From assembly GCA_007126675.1 (NCBI GenBank), contig SLAU01000185.1:1-12996 (forward strand): 12,996 nt of DNA, written 5' to 3'. Every line of letters starts with the position of its first letter. Position 1 is the first letter of the stretch. The position numbers and the translations under genes are program-made. Shown in pieces: positions 1 through 6,966 of this stretch. Below the pieces are notes generated by a model. That model made no database searches. It worked only from the letters and a program-made list of their open reading frames with translations, and was not told the origin of the DNA. This DNA is from Balneolaceae bacterium (GTDB taxonomy: Bacteria > Bacteroidota > Rhodothermia > Balneolales > Balneolaceae).

Positions 1-693
1 ATTCGCATAATGGATTGAAGTTGTTTTGATTATTAAAGGTTATACTAGTATTTGATGGTAATTTAATTTTTCATTCTTAATTGCTTCATTATTCACACCA
101 TTAGGTAAATAATTACTTAGTATTCATTACAAATTATCTTACCTGCAAAAAATCGAGATGCACCAAAAAAGAAATTCTTTCTATCATCCCCTCACCAAAT
201 ACCAATCCACTCACGAATCCATGTGAGATACAGAGTTTGGATGCAGCAAAATCTCCAGTTCACTCTTTAGCAGAACAATGGCTGACAGGCTGTGAACATG
301 CTATTCCTGAACAATCGGACTCTCCCATTTATTGAAATCGGTGGTGTGGATGAAAGGCAGGGCGTTGGTAAACTCTTGACACTTCCCCAAAAAGTGCGTC
401 TGGTGAGTATTTGTCAATTCAGGTCAGCCATAATTTCAAATTACTATTATATAAAGTATAGGTAGGACGACTTTTGGAGAGTAGAATTTCAGTCTGATCC
501 CTTAGAATCTTTCATGAAATGTGCTCTTTGAGTGAAACAAAAGCTCAATAGAATAAGCATGTTATAAACCGCTAAATGATCATGAGAAAGCTTTTCTGTA
601 AAAAAATTTCAGAATTTTTTAGCAGCTCAATAAAAATGTAAGGAGTGAATAAATACAAACTTCTGAATAGGGTGGCTTTAAGCGGTAAAAACT
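1..693. other. Upstream region without a convincing gene
   Basis: I find no gene I can support in these 693 bases. Rows 1-180 are very AT-rich (about 22-27% GC by count). Rows 181-420 sit at about 45% GC in four consecutive 60-base rows, and the sequence then falls back to about 23-35%. The richer island contains only short, stop-interrupted frames on both strands; the longest noticed is a 55-codon frame at 298-465 with no recognisable motif. It could be a decayed gene end, an IS remnant or an RNA gene. A weak hairpin with a T-run lies at 594-620. The promoter of the downstream operon should lie here, but I see no clear TTTG / TAnnTTTG pair of the Bacteroidota type at a sensible distance from the kinase start. 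Confidence 0.5.
594..620 (+). terminator. Weak terminator-like hairpin with T-run
   Basis: TTCTG at 594-598 pairs with CAGAA at 610-614, and an inner AAA/TTT may add three pairs with a bulge. The stem is followed directly by six T residues at 615-620. The stem is short and AT-rich, so it would be a weak intrinsic terminator at best. It lies between the GC island and the kinase, where the end of an upstream transcript would be plausible. Chance formation in AT-rich DNA is equally possible. Confidence 0.22.
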
Positions 694-2010
694 TTGTCTG
701 ATTTAAAAATACGTTTAAATAAAGCGAATTGGTGTTTACCCAATTTGATACTTGCAATTGCTTTGGGAATAGGAATACTTGCTATTCCCTGCAAGGCTCT
801 CTATGCCAATGCTCAATCAGAAATTGAAGAGGTAGAATTTCTAACTAAACCAGGATCAGCAGTATTTATCGATGGCTCTTTGAGTGGTATTTCAAATAGC
901 GATGGCTATATAAATGTTCCAATCCATCAGATTAGTGATGCAAATGCTATACAAGTAAGAGTTGAACACAGAGATTACAGAACCTATGAAAGAACAATTT
1001 CAGTTACCGGTGCAACTTTTCAAAATCCAATTGTAATAAATTTATCGTCTTCTAAAAGATTCAATAACAGTTATTTGAGAGTATCGATATTCTCACTTTT
1101 TGGAATTGTGATAGTTGCTTTTCTTTTCATAGCTGGAAAATATTTTAAGAATAACCATAAAATGAGTTCTGCTGAAACACCAGTCATTCCTCCAAAAAAT
1201 AAAAGCTCATTTACCGAATACTCAATCTTATCAAAAATTGCTCAGGGTGGAGTTGCTACAATTTATGAGGCAAAAGACAAGGCCAACCGAACTATTGCCT
1301 TAAAAGTAATGACCAGCTATCTGGACGATGAAGATATGGTTAATAAATTTATAGGTGAAGGCTGGGCCATGCAAAAGATCAAAAAAAAGTTTCCTGATGC
1401 ACCGGTAGCAATGGTCTATGATTATGGAAGAAAAGGAGGCGACCCAAACGGTGTACCATACATCGCTATGGAACTTGTAGAAGGCAAAACGCTGAGCTTT
1501 TTTATAAAAAACAATGTTTTAAAAACCGCGCAAAAAATTGAGATCATTAAACAATTAATCCACGCACTTGACGCCTCGCATCAATGCAATGTACTGCACA
1601 GAGATCTTTCACCTGACAACGTATTAGTAAAAGACTCCTCTGAAATTAGCATCAGACTCATCGATTTTGGTGTGGCCAGGCACGAAATTCACTGGTTGAA
1701 AGGTACTTCTGTAGGAGCAGCATTTGGCAAACCTGAGTACATGGCACCAGAGCAAATTGAAGGCAAAGAAATAGATTTCAAAGTTGATTACTACTCCCTT
1801 GGGATACTGACATATGCACTTTTTGTAGGCAGAGCACCTTTTACAGGTAAAATGATGTATGATGTTTTTGAACAGCACATCAAAGCACAGGTTCCTGCAA
1901 TGCCGAACAAGGTTCCGAAAAATGTTCAAAGAATGATATATGCCCTGTTACAAAAAGATTCTGGAAAAAGGCCAAACTCTGCTCAAAAGATTTTAGAACA
2001 CCTTAATTAA
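694..2010 (+). CDS. Receptor-like Ser/Thr protein kinase with extracytoplasmic PEGA-like domain
   Basis: The 438-residue product is predicted to phosphorylate Ser/Thr on cytoplasmic targets in response to a periplasmic cue. Residues 1-40 look like a Sec signal peptide ending ANA-QS. Residues 46-118 form a PEGA-like beta domain (PGSAVFIDG at 53-61). A membrane helix lies near 128-148, and the kinase domain fills 176-438. Kinase landmarks are a loop IAQGGVATIY at 182-191 (two of the three usual glycines are Ala), Lys204, a likely helix-C Glu222, HRD at 302-304 with Asn309, DFG at 324-326, APE at 351-353, Asp365 and Arg426. The usual HRDLKP is HRDLSP, and the P+1 Thr is Lys346; both variants occur in bacterial kinases, so activity is still expected. 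The start is TTG: an in-frame stop lies at 679-681, and the next in-frame Met falls beyond the membrane helix. The order signal-sensor-TM-kinase is the reverse of PknB-type kinases. The FHA gene follows after 16 bases. Confidence 0.9.
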   Translation: MSDLKIRLNKANWCLPNLILAIALGIGILAIPCKALYANAQSEIEEVEFLTKPGSAVFIDGSLSGISNSDGYINVPIHQISDANAIQVRVEHRDYRTYERTISVTGATFQNPIVINLSSSKRFNNSYLRVSIFSLFGIVIVAFLFIAGKYFKNNHKMSSAETPVIPPKNKSSFTEYSILSKIAQGGVATIYEAKDKANRTIALKVMTSYLDDEDMVNKFIGEGWAMQKIKKKFPDAPVAMVYDYGRKGGDPNGVPYIAMELVEGKTLSFFIKNNVLKTAQKIEIIKQLIHALDASHQCNVLHRDLSPDNVLVKDSSEISIRLIDFGVARHEIHWLKGTSVGAAFGKPEYMAPEQIEGKEIDFKVDYYSLGILTYALFVGRAPFTGKMMYDVFEQHIKAQVPAMPNKVPKNVQRMIYALLQKDSGKRPNSAQKILEHLN

Positions 2011-2026
2011 AACTAAATACACTGCT

Positions 2027-3190
2027 ATGATTAAACGAATAACAGTTTCCATAATCCTTTTGTTAATTGCCTCTTCAGTTGCTTATGCTGATGTTTACAG
2101 GGTAGTAACACAAAATTTAGTGAACAACTCAAACCGTTATCTGAACAACATTGTTGAGATTGAGGGTATTGTGCATCAGCACCTGGTCGATGAAACATCA
2201 GCCGGCTTCTTCTACCTGAGAGATGATTTTGGCGATTTGGTAAGAGTAAGAGTTATTGATACTAAGCCTGAAGTTAATACCCGCATAAGATTGGAGGGTG
2301 TGTTTACCAGAGAATTACCTGATGCTGTTTCAGCCAATTTTTTACAACGATTCTTTATAGATGCGCGTAATATCAAGAGAGCCGGAGTGACGACTGAAAC
2401 AGATTTTCTGGTAGCCATTGAATCGAATCCTGAAGATGCTATTGTATTTATTGATGGAAGAGAAGTAGGAAAAACACCTTTGCAACAAAGGCTTCAAAAT
2501 GGAAGCTACTCGGTTAGAGTTGAAAAACCCTTCTATAGAGATCACTCAATGAATATTCGGGTAGATGGATCAAGTCTAAGAAGATCTGTTTCACTTGAAC
2601 GAAGTGAAATATTCTATGGACTAATCGCTGGTTCTGGCCTTGTCCTGTTTTTAGCTCTTGGATTTATTTTCGTGAAAAGATCACGCAACGATGATTTTGA
2701 TGAAGCAGGTCCCCAAGCGCAACAAGAAAACTATATGTACGACGACCATGATGATGAAGATGCTGGCACTATTTTTGGCAGTGAAGACTCTGATGTGGAA
2801 GTAGAGAATAAAACTGTGAAAATAGTGGTTCCTTCTAAACATAAAACAATCAAGATGTTAAATGAGCATTTTGAAGTACTGGAAGGAGTTGAAGACGTGA
2901 AGCGAATCAATTTGTACAAAGACCCTGACAAACCGAATACTGAATATACTTTTGGCAGAAACTCTGGTGACGATTTTTATCATGTACAATTGAAGTCTCC
3001 GGCAGTCAGTCGTCAGCAAGCAAAGCTTATCGTAATGAAAAATCAGTGCACACTGATCAATTATGCTTCTGAGAGGGCAAATCCCACAAGGGTTAACGAC
3101 GTGGAGTTGGATGAACATGAATCCATTACAATTAGCAAAGGTGATGTAATTACGATGGGTGATGTTAAACTTCGCTTTAATTCGAATTAA
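2027..3190 (+). CDS. Membrane OB-like/PEGA/FHA protein
   Basis: This is a 387-residue single-pass protein, likely the phosphothreonine reader of the locus. It starts with a signal peptide of about 21 residues (cleavage near AYA-DV). Residues 24-118 are beta-rich with an OB-fold look (VEIEGIVHQH; FFYLRDDFGDLVRVRV; RIRLEGVF). Residues 126-192 are a PEGA-like domain (AIVFIDGREVGKTPL, then a YSVRVEK strand). The membrane helix is 196-216. An Asp/Glu-rich linker follows at about 221-262, then a C-terminal FHA domain at about 300-387. FHA landmarks are FGR at 309-311, SRQQA at 328-332 and Asn357. The usual His of SRxHA is Gln331. Arg311 and Ser328, the main phosphate contacts in FHA domains, are kept. 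The gene begins 16 bases after the kinase and its ATG lies 9 bases after an ACTAAA string. The FHA and PEGA calls are firm; the OB call is by strand pattern only. Confidence 0.82.
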   Translation: MIKRITVSIILLLIASSVAYADVYRVVTQNLVNNSNRYLNNIVEIEGIVHQHLVDETSAGFFYLRDDFGDLVRVRVIDTKPEVNTRIRLEGVFTRELPDAVSANFLQRFFIDARNIKRAGVTTETDFLVAIESNPEDAIVFIDGREVGKTPLQQRLQNGSYSVRVEKPFYRDHSMNIRVDGSSLRRSVSLERSEIFYGLIAGSGLVLFLALGFIFVKRSRNDDFDEAGPQAQQENYMYDDHDDEDAGTIFGSEDSDVEVENKTVKIVVPSKHKTIKMLNEHFEVLEGVEDVKRINLYKDPDKPNTEYTFGRNSGDDFYHVQLKSPAVSRQQAKLIVMKNQCTLINYASERANPTRVNDVELDEHESITISKGDVITMGDVKLRFNSN

Positions 3191-3237
3191 ATATAATATA
3201 CCTGCAATTTAACTTATAAGTCAGCCCATTTCTCACT

Positions 3238-4908
3238 ATGCAAGCCAAAAAAACCTATAGCGGTTATCAACATTTAGGAAAGCGTTCAGCCCAGGAAGAT
3301 CGTTTTTATACAGATAGCAGAGTTATAGATGGAGTGGATTTTTACATTCTTGCCGTAGCTGATGGAATGGGCGGGCTTAATTCAGGAGACCTGGCTGCTG
3401 AGTTAGCTATTCAGGAAATAAGAAAATTCTTCAGTGACATTGACACGTCAAATATAAATTTTCTTAGAGAAAGCCTGGCAAAAGCTTTTTTTTCATCAAA
3501 TGAAAAAATACGTTTTGAATCTGAACAAAAACCCGGTTCATCCGGAATGGGTACAACACTTACATGTGCTGTTGTAGTTGGTAAAAAAATGTTCGTAAGC
3601 CACGTGGGGGATTCAAGAGCTTATCTGGTTACAGACGATAAAATTCATCAGTGCACTGTTGACCATACAGCCTACCAGGATGGCATTAACAATGGTTTAG
3701 ATGTTACCAGTATCAAAATCGGGAAAAATGCTCTCACAAGATGCCTGGATGGAGACTTAAATTTTGAACCTGATGTAAGTGAGACTTTTGACTTTACTGA
3801 TGGACAAATTCTGCTTTGTTCTGATGGGGTTTCCGGAGTTTTGGAAAACAAAGATATTCACAAAATTGTGAGCTCCTCCCCCAATGCTCATTCTTGTGTG
3901 ACAAATGTAGTGGAAAAAGCAATTGCCAATAATGCTTCTGATAATGTGACGGCAGTTTGTTTGGCAGTTCAAAAAAGAAGCTCCAGTCATAATACTTTTC
4001 CTCAGCTTAAAAACGGTAAAAAGAAGCCTCAAAGGAAATCATCTTTAATGCTCTCAATTTTAATGGTGGGAGTATTATCGGTTACCGGATGGAGCGGTTA
4101 TAAGTATTTTGAAATGAATAGCTCAGATGCTTTAACTCAAGAAACTGAGCTCACGGTTTCAAATGAAAGCGAGCTAGCTCATAATGCAAATGAAGCAAAT
4201 TACATAGAAGACAGAGATGAAGTTACTCCAGAAATGATTGATGAGAGGATTATTAGCGAAATCGATCATAACAATAATCAAACCGGAATCGGCATTCCGG
4301 AAGGTACTAATCAGGAAGAAGAAAGAAGAGCTAACGGGCAGGAAGAAGAAAGCAGAGCTGATGAGCAGGAAGAAGAAAGCAGAGCCGATGAGCAGGAAGA
4401 AGAAAGCAGGGCTGATGAGCAAGAAGAGGAAAGAAGAGCTGATGAGCAGGAAGAAGAAAGCAGAGCCGATGAGCAGGAAGAAGAAAGAAGAGCTGATGAG
4501 CAGGAAGAAAAGGATGAAGAATATGCCCCTGAGGAAAATAATTCAACAAGTATCAAAACCAATGATCTTGAAAGTGAAAGTGTAGATACAGATTCAGAGA
4601 CTTCCGGATTTGGCTTTAATGGATATTGGCAGGATGAACTTGAGTCAAGATATTGTATACGGGTATATACCCTTACAAATGAAGAGAGGATTTCAGATAA
4701 ACTCAAGGAGTTTCAAGGAAAGAATATTCGTGCAAGGGCCTTTCCAAGCCCAGGTAAAGAAGATGCTAAGATAATATGTCTGGGACAATTCGCAAGTGAA
4801 GATGAAGCAGATAAATTCCTGACAGAGTCCAGACAAAAAAATGAAAATTGGTTGACCGAAGACAGTAGCGTGTTTCGGTTTAATTCAATACCAGAAAATC
4901 AAAAATAA
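3238..4908 (+). CDS. Membrane PP2C-type Ser/Thr phosphatase with charged repeat and SPOR-like domain
   Basis: The 556-residue product should remove Ser/Thr phosphates placed by the neighbouring kinase. Residues 1-245 are a PP2C catalytic domain: QED at 19-21, ADGMGG at 41-46, GTT at 105-107, HVGDSRAY at 122-129, CSDG at 194-197 and SDN at 234-236. Asp21, Asp42, Asp196 and Asp235 are the expected metal ligands. There is no signal peptide, so this domain is cytoplasmic. A basic stretch (260-267) precedes one membrane helix at about 268-287. An acidic periplasmic region follows, with seven near-identical 9-residue units (359-421). The C-terminus (about 470-550) looks like a SPOR domain, best seen in CIRVYTL and CLGQFASEDEADKF. 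SPOR domains bind glycan strands lacking stem peptides, so the phosphatase may be tethered to or tuned by peptidoglycan. The 47-base gap before it is the longest within the seven-gene run and holds no SD sequence. Confidence 0.88.
   Translation: MQAKKTYSGYQHLGKRSAQEDRFYTDSRVIDGVDFYILAVADGMGGLNSGDLAAELAIQEIRKFFSDIDTSNINFLRESLAKAFFSSNEKIRFESEQKPGSSGMGTTLTCAVVVGKKMFVSHVGDSRAYLVTDDKIHQCTVDHTAYQDGINNGLDVTSIKIGKNALTRCLDGDLNFEPDVSETFDFTDGQILLCSDGVSGVLENKDIHKIVSSSPNAHSCVTNVVEKAIANNASDNVTAVCLAVQKRSSSHNTFPQLKNGKKKPQRKSSLMLSILMVGVLSVTGWSGYKYFEMNSSDALTQETELTVSNESELAHNANEANYIEDRDEVTPEMIDERIISEIDHNNNQTGIGIPEGTNQEEERRANGQEEESRADEQEEESRADEQEEESRADEQEEERRADEQEEESRADEQEEERRADEQEEKDEEYAPEENNSTSIKTNDLESESVDTDSETSGFGFNGYWQDELESRYCIRVYTLTNEERISDKLKEFQGKNIRARAFPSPGKEDAKIICLGQFASEDEADKFLTESRQKNENWLTEDSSVFRFNSIPENQK
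4312..4509 (+). repeat. In-frame 27-bp tandem repeat (7 units plus a partial)
   Basis: Seven consecutive 27-base units run from 4312 to 4500, and an eighth diverges after its first nine bases. Each encodes Q-E-E-E-[S/R]-R-A-D-E; the first unit ends N-G. Unit starts are 4312, 4339, 4366, 4393, 4420, 4447 and 4474. Units differ mainly by AGC/AGA at codon 5 and third-base changes, so the array looks recently amplified and could vary in copy number without shifting frame. The protein product is a periplasmic spacer, probably helical, between the phosphatase membrane helix and its SPOR-like domain. The low complexity also opens long false frames on both strands here. Confidence 0.95.
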
Positions 4909-4922
4909 AAATAAAGCTGAAA

Positions 4923-5447
4923 ATGAACGGTGTAAAAAATACAAAAAAATCTCTGTTGCAAATACTTACATGTGCAGTAATTGCAGGTCTTTTAACTGCC
5001 GGATGTTCACAAACCGAAATGGTTACGGTTGACACTGATGCTTCCCGGGATCATACACCGGATCAAATATCTGTAACGGTATACGAGCAAATCGTAACTG
5101 CTAATTACGATACAACTCACCGGCTGGTACCGGGTGCCTTTATCAGGATATATGAGGAAGAAGAAATGTTTCATGGCAACCGGTCCTACAGCGCTGATCG
5201 GTTTGGACAATTTCGTTTACCTTTGGAGGATTTAATCCTGGGAGAAAATTACATCATAGAAGTCATGGACTCAGAAGGATTTTCAGGGTCGCAACATTTT
5301 GTATACGATCAAGATGCCATTGACATATTTGCTGAGCCAGGAATGGATATTATTATCGATCAAAACCTCAGGCTGAGAGGTGAAACAAGAAGCACGGATG
5401 TAGAAATCATGATTGGTGACCCAAGACGAGTACGAATAGATAACTAA
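4923..5447 (+). CDS. Small lipoprotein with Ig-like/carboxypeptidase-regulatory-like fold
   Basis: This is a 174-residue predicted lipoprotein of no recognised family. A basic N-terminus (KNTKK) and a hydrophobic stretch lead to a lipobox LTAGC with Cys28 as the lipidation site. The residue after Cys is Ser, so outer-membrane sorting is possible, but sorting rules in this phylum are uncertain. Residues 48-152 alternate beta strands around PGAFIRIYEEEE (70-81) and GQFRLPLEDLILGENYIIEV (95-114), which resembles the transthyretin-like or CnaB-like domains that carry an optional ornament and a maturing Gly-x-Phe strand. No catalytic residues are evident. It follows the phosphatase by 14 bases and precedes the next lipoprotein by 8, so co-expression is likely. 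It may be an outer-leaflet or outer-membrane partner of the signalling proteins; that role is inference. Confidence 0.72.
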   Translation: MNGVKNTKKSLLQILTCAVIAGLLTAGCSQTEMVTVDTDASRDHTPDQISVTVYEQIVTANYDTTHRLVPGAFIRIYEEEEMFHGNRSYSADRFGQFRLPLEDLILGENYIIEVMDSEGFSGSQHFVYDQDAIDIFAEPGMDIIIDQNLRLRGETRSTDVEIMIGDPRRVRIDN

Positions 5448-5455
5448 ATAATACT

Positions 5456-6949
5456 ATGGAATATTTAACAAAATCTAAGTTCCTCATTTTTTTATTGATG
5501 TTGTGGGTCATCTCCTGCGGATCTCCGAATCAAACGTCCGTAGTAATACTTTCTTGCGAAGATACGGATGGAAACGAGATACAAGATGATATAACCATTA
5601 CCATTGACGGACAAAGCAAATCTTGTATTCCGGGTGATCCTCTTACCTTTGATGTTGAAATGAATGTAGATCAGGGATACATATCCATTATAGCTTCCAA
5701 CAGAAACTACCGGATGTTATCTCCTACCACATATGAAGTTGAAAGGTCTAAAGGCATCGAATTAGTATTGATGTTTCAGTCATCCGATGTAATGGCAGAT
5801 GCCCAAGTAGCTGATGAATCTGAAGATGAATTAGCAGAGCCAGACCATGACGAAACTGTACAACGGTTTACGGAAAGAGAACAACCTGAGGAAGAATCGG
5901 AACCACAAAATTTGAATGTTCAATTTGATGTATTACCACGCCAGTCTATTGTATCTGTACGCTCAAGGTCAGGTAATTTTGAAACCGATTTCAGCGGTTC
6001 CGAGTCAGTTGAGCTTCTCGAGGATACGTATGAATGGCAGGCCGAAATGGATGGATATTTTTCTTCCAGCGGAAGTTTCACGGTAAGTGCAGAAAGTGAC
6101 AATATTGTTACTATTCAATTGGAAGAGGAGGAACCTGAACCCGGAACATTGTCGATGGTTATTAATCCGCGTAATGCTTCTGTAAATTTACAAAACAGGA
6201 GTACAGGTCAAAATTATTCATTTGATTCTGCCGGAGCTCGTGACATTGAACTGCCACCCGGATTATACGATTATCAGGTATCAGCTTCGGGATACATTCC
6301 GGAAGAAAGCAATTTCAGAATAAGAGAGGCCGGTTCTTCTGAGCTTTTCGTATCACTCAGCAGTGCAGGAGCATCAGAACTTATATTGCAGGCTGAGAAT
6401 GTTATTACAATCAATCAGGCACAACAAATATTTAATGTAATTCAGCAAAGTGGTATCCCACGGTCTGATTCAGAAACAAGACACAGGCTTTTCAGTTCTT
6501 TGAGTGAGGTTGCTATGATTCTTTATCATGAAGGCGCTCAACTAAATGCCCGGGAGCTTTTCAGCATTTTGCATCAGGAAAATCCTTCGGATGTGAGAGT
6601 TCGACATCAGTATGGTACGATATTGATCCGTGCCGGTGAATATCAGGAAGGTAGAGAAATGTTGCGGCCGGTATTTGGACGTCTTTTAAACACTATACCT
6701 AGAAGTGATCGAGAGGCAATAGAATTTAGATCGCGCTTCCGGCATGCTGAAAGCTTTTATTTACAATTCAGATCACTTCCTGAAGATGATTACGATTCAA
6801 GGCAAAGTATAGGAGCCAGAGCTATCAGCGAACTCGCAGATGTTGTATTCCGATTTGAAAGAGCGGCTGACAGATTAGAAGAGTTCCAACATAAAGCTGT
6901 TCAGGCCGAAGATTGGGAATTTGCTGTAAGGCGTGAGCTGGGACTTTAA
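5456..6949 (+). CDS. Lipoprotein with PEGA-like domains and C-terminal helical repeat
   Basis: A 497-residue lipoprotein: a hydrophobic leader ends in VISC with Cys21 as the lipidation site. Residues 28-108 form a first beta domain (ITITIDGQSKSC). An acidic linker at 112-150 follows. Two PEGA-like domains come next, at about 152-222 and 230-301; the second has the clearest pattern, with INPRNASVNL, the turn LPPGLYDYQVSASGY and a closing FVSL strand. Residues 306-497 are helical with TPR-like spacing (HEGAQLNARELFSILHQENP at 358-377, then a second helix pair at about 382-409). The protein therefore couples probable wall- or surface-binding domains to a protein-docking domain. Its ATG lies 7 bases after an ACTAAA string that includes the previous stop codon. 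The shared PEGA-like domain with the kinase and the FHA protein points to a common partner. No enzyme motif is seen and the exact role is unknown. Confidence 0.76.
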   Translation: MEYLTKSKFLIFLLMLWVISCGSPNQTSVVILSCEDTDGNEIQDDITITIDGQSKSCIPGDPLTFDVEMNVDQGYISIIASNRNYRMLSPTTYEVERSKGIELVLMFQSSDVMADAQVADESEDELAEPDHDETVQRFTEREQPEEESEPQNLNVQFDVLPRQSIVSVRSRSGNFETDFSGSESVELLEDTYEWQAEMDGYFSSSGSFTVSAESDNIVTIQLEEEEPEPGTLSMVINPRNASVNLQNRSTGQNYSFDSAGARDIELPPGLYDYQVSASGYIPEESNFRIREAGSSELFVSLSSAGASELILQAENVITINQAQQIFNVIQQSGIPRSDSETRHRLFSSLSEVAMILYHEGAQLNARELFSILHQENPSDVRVRHQYGTILIRAGEYQEGREMLRPVFGRLLNTIPRSDREAIEFRSRFRHAESFYLQFRSLPEDDYDSRQSIGARAISELADVVFRFERAADRLEEFQHKAVQAEDWEFAVRRELGL

Positions 6950-6966
6950 AAACTAAACTGCACATC

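Noticed and set aside
376..410. TTGACA at 376-381 as a -35 box
   Set aside because: No -10 element follows at 16-18 bases, and this promoter type is not expected in this group.
298..465. 55-codon plus-strand frame in the GC island
   Set aside because: No recognised motif, no leader signal, and a stop lies just upstream at 283-285. Too little evidence for a gene.
640..701. AAGGAG at 640-645 followed by a GTG mini-frame (645-701) overlapping the kinase TTG
   Set aside because: The SD-like string touches the GTG with no spacing, the locus otherwise uses no SD, and the 18-codon peptide shows no feature of a leader.
572..757. Minus-strand 61-codon frame upstream of the kinase
   Set aside because: It overlaps the kinase signal-peptide codons and has the Phe/Leu-rich make-up of antisense AT-rich DNA.
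3192..3197. TATAAT just after the FHA gene
   Set aside because: No -35 partner in the expected place; AT-rich gap makes chance occurrence likely.
4238..4585. Plus-strand 115-codon frame rich in Lys across the repeat
   Set aside because: It is the shifted reading of the 27-bp repeat inside the phosphatase gene; low complexity keeps it free of stops.
4311..4706. Antisense 131-codon Ser/Cys/Leu-rich frame
   Set aside because: It mirrors the same repeat on the other strand; no independent coding signal.
694..4908. Type VI secretion regulation by the kinase/FHA/PP2C trio
   Set aside because: No sheath, VgrG, Hcp or ClpV gene is present in the window, and the ectodomains differ from PpkA-type proteins.
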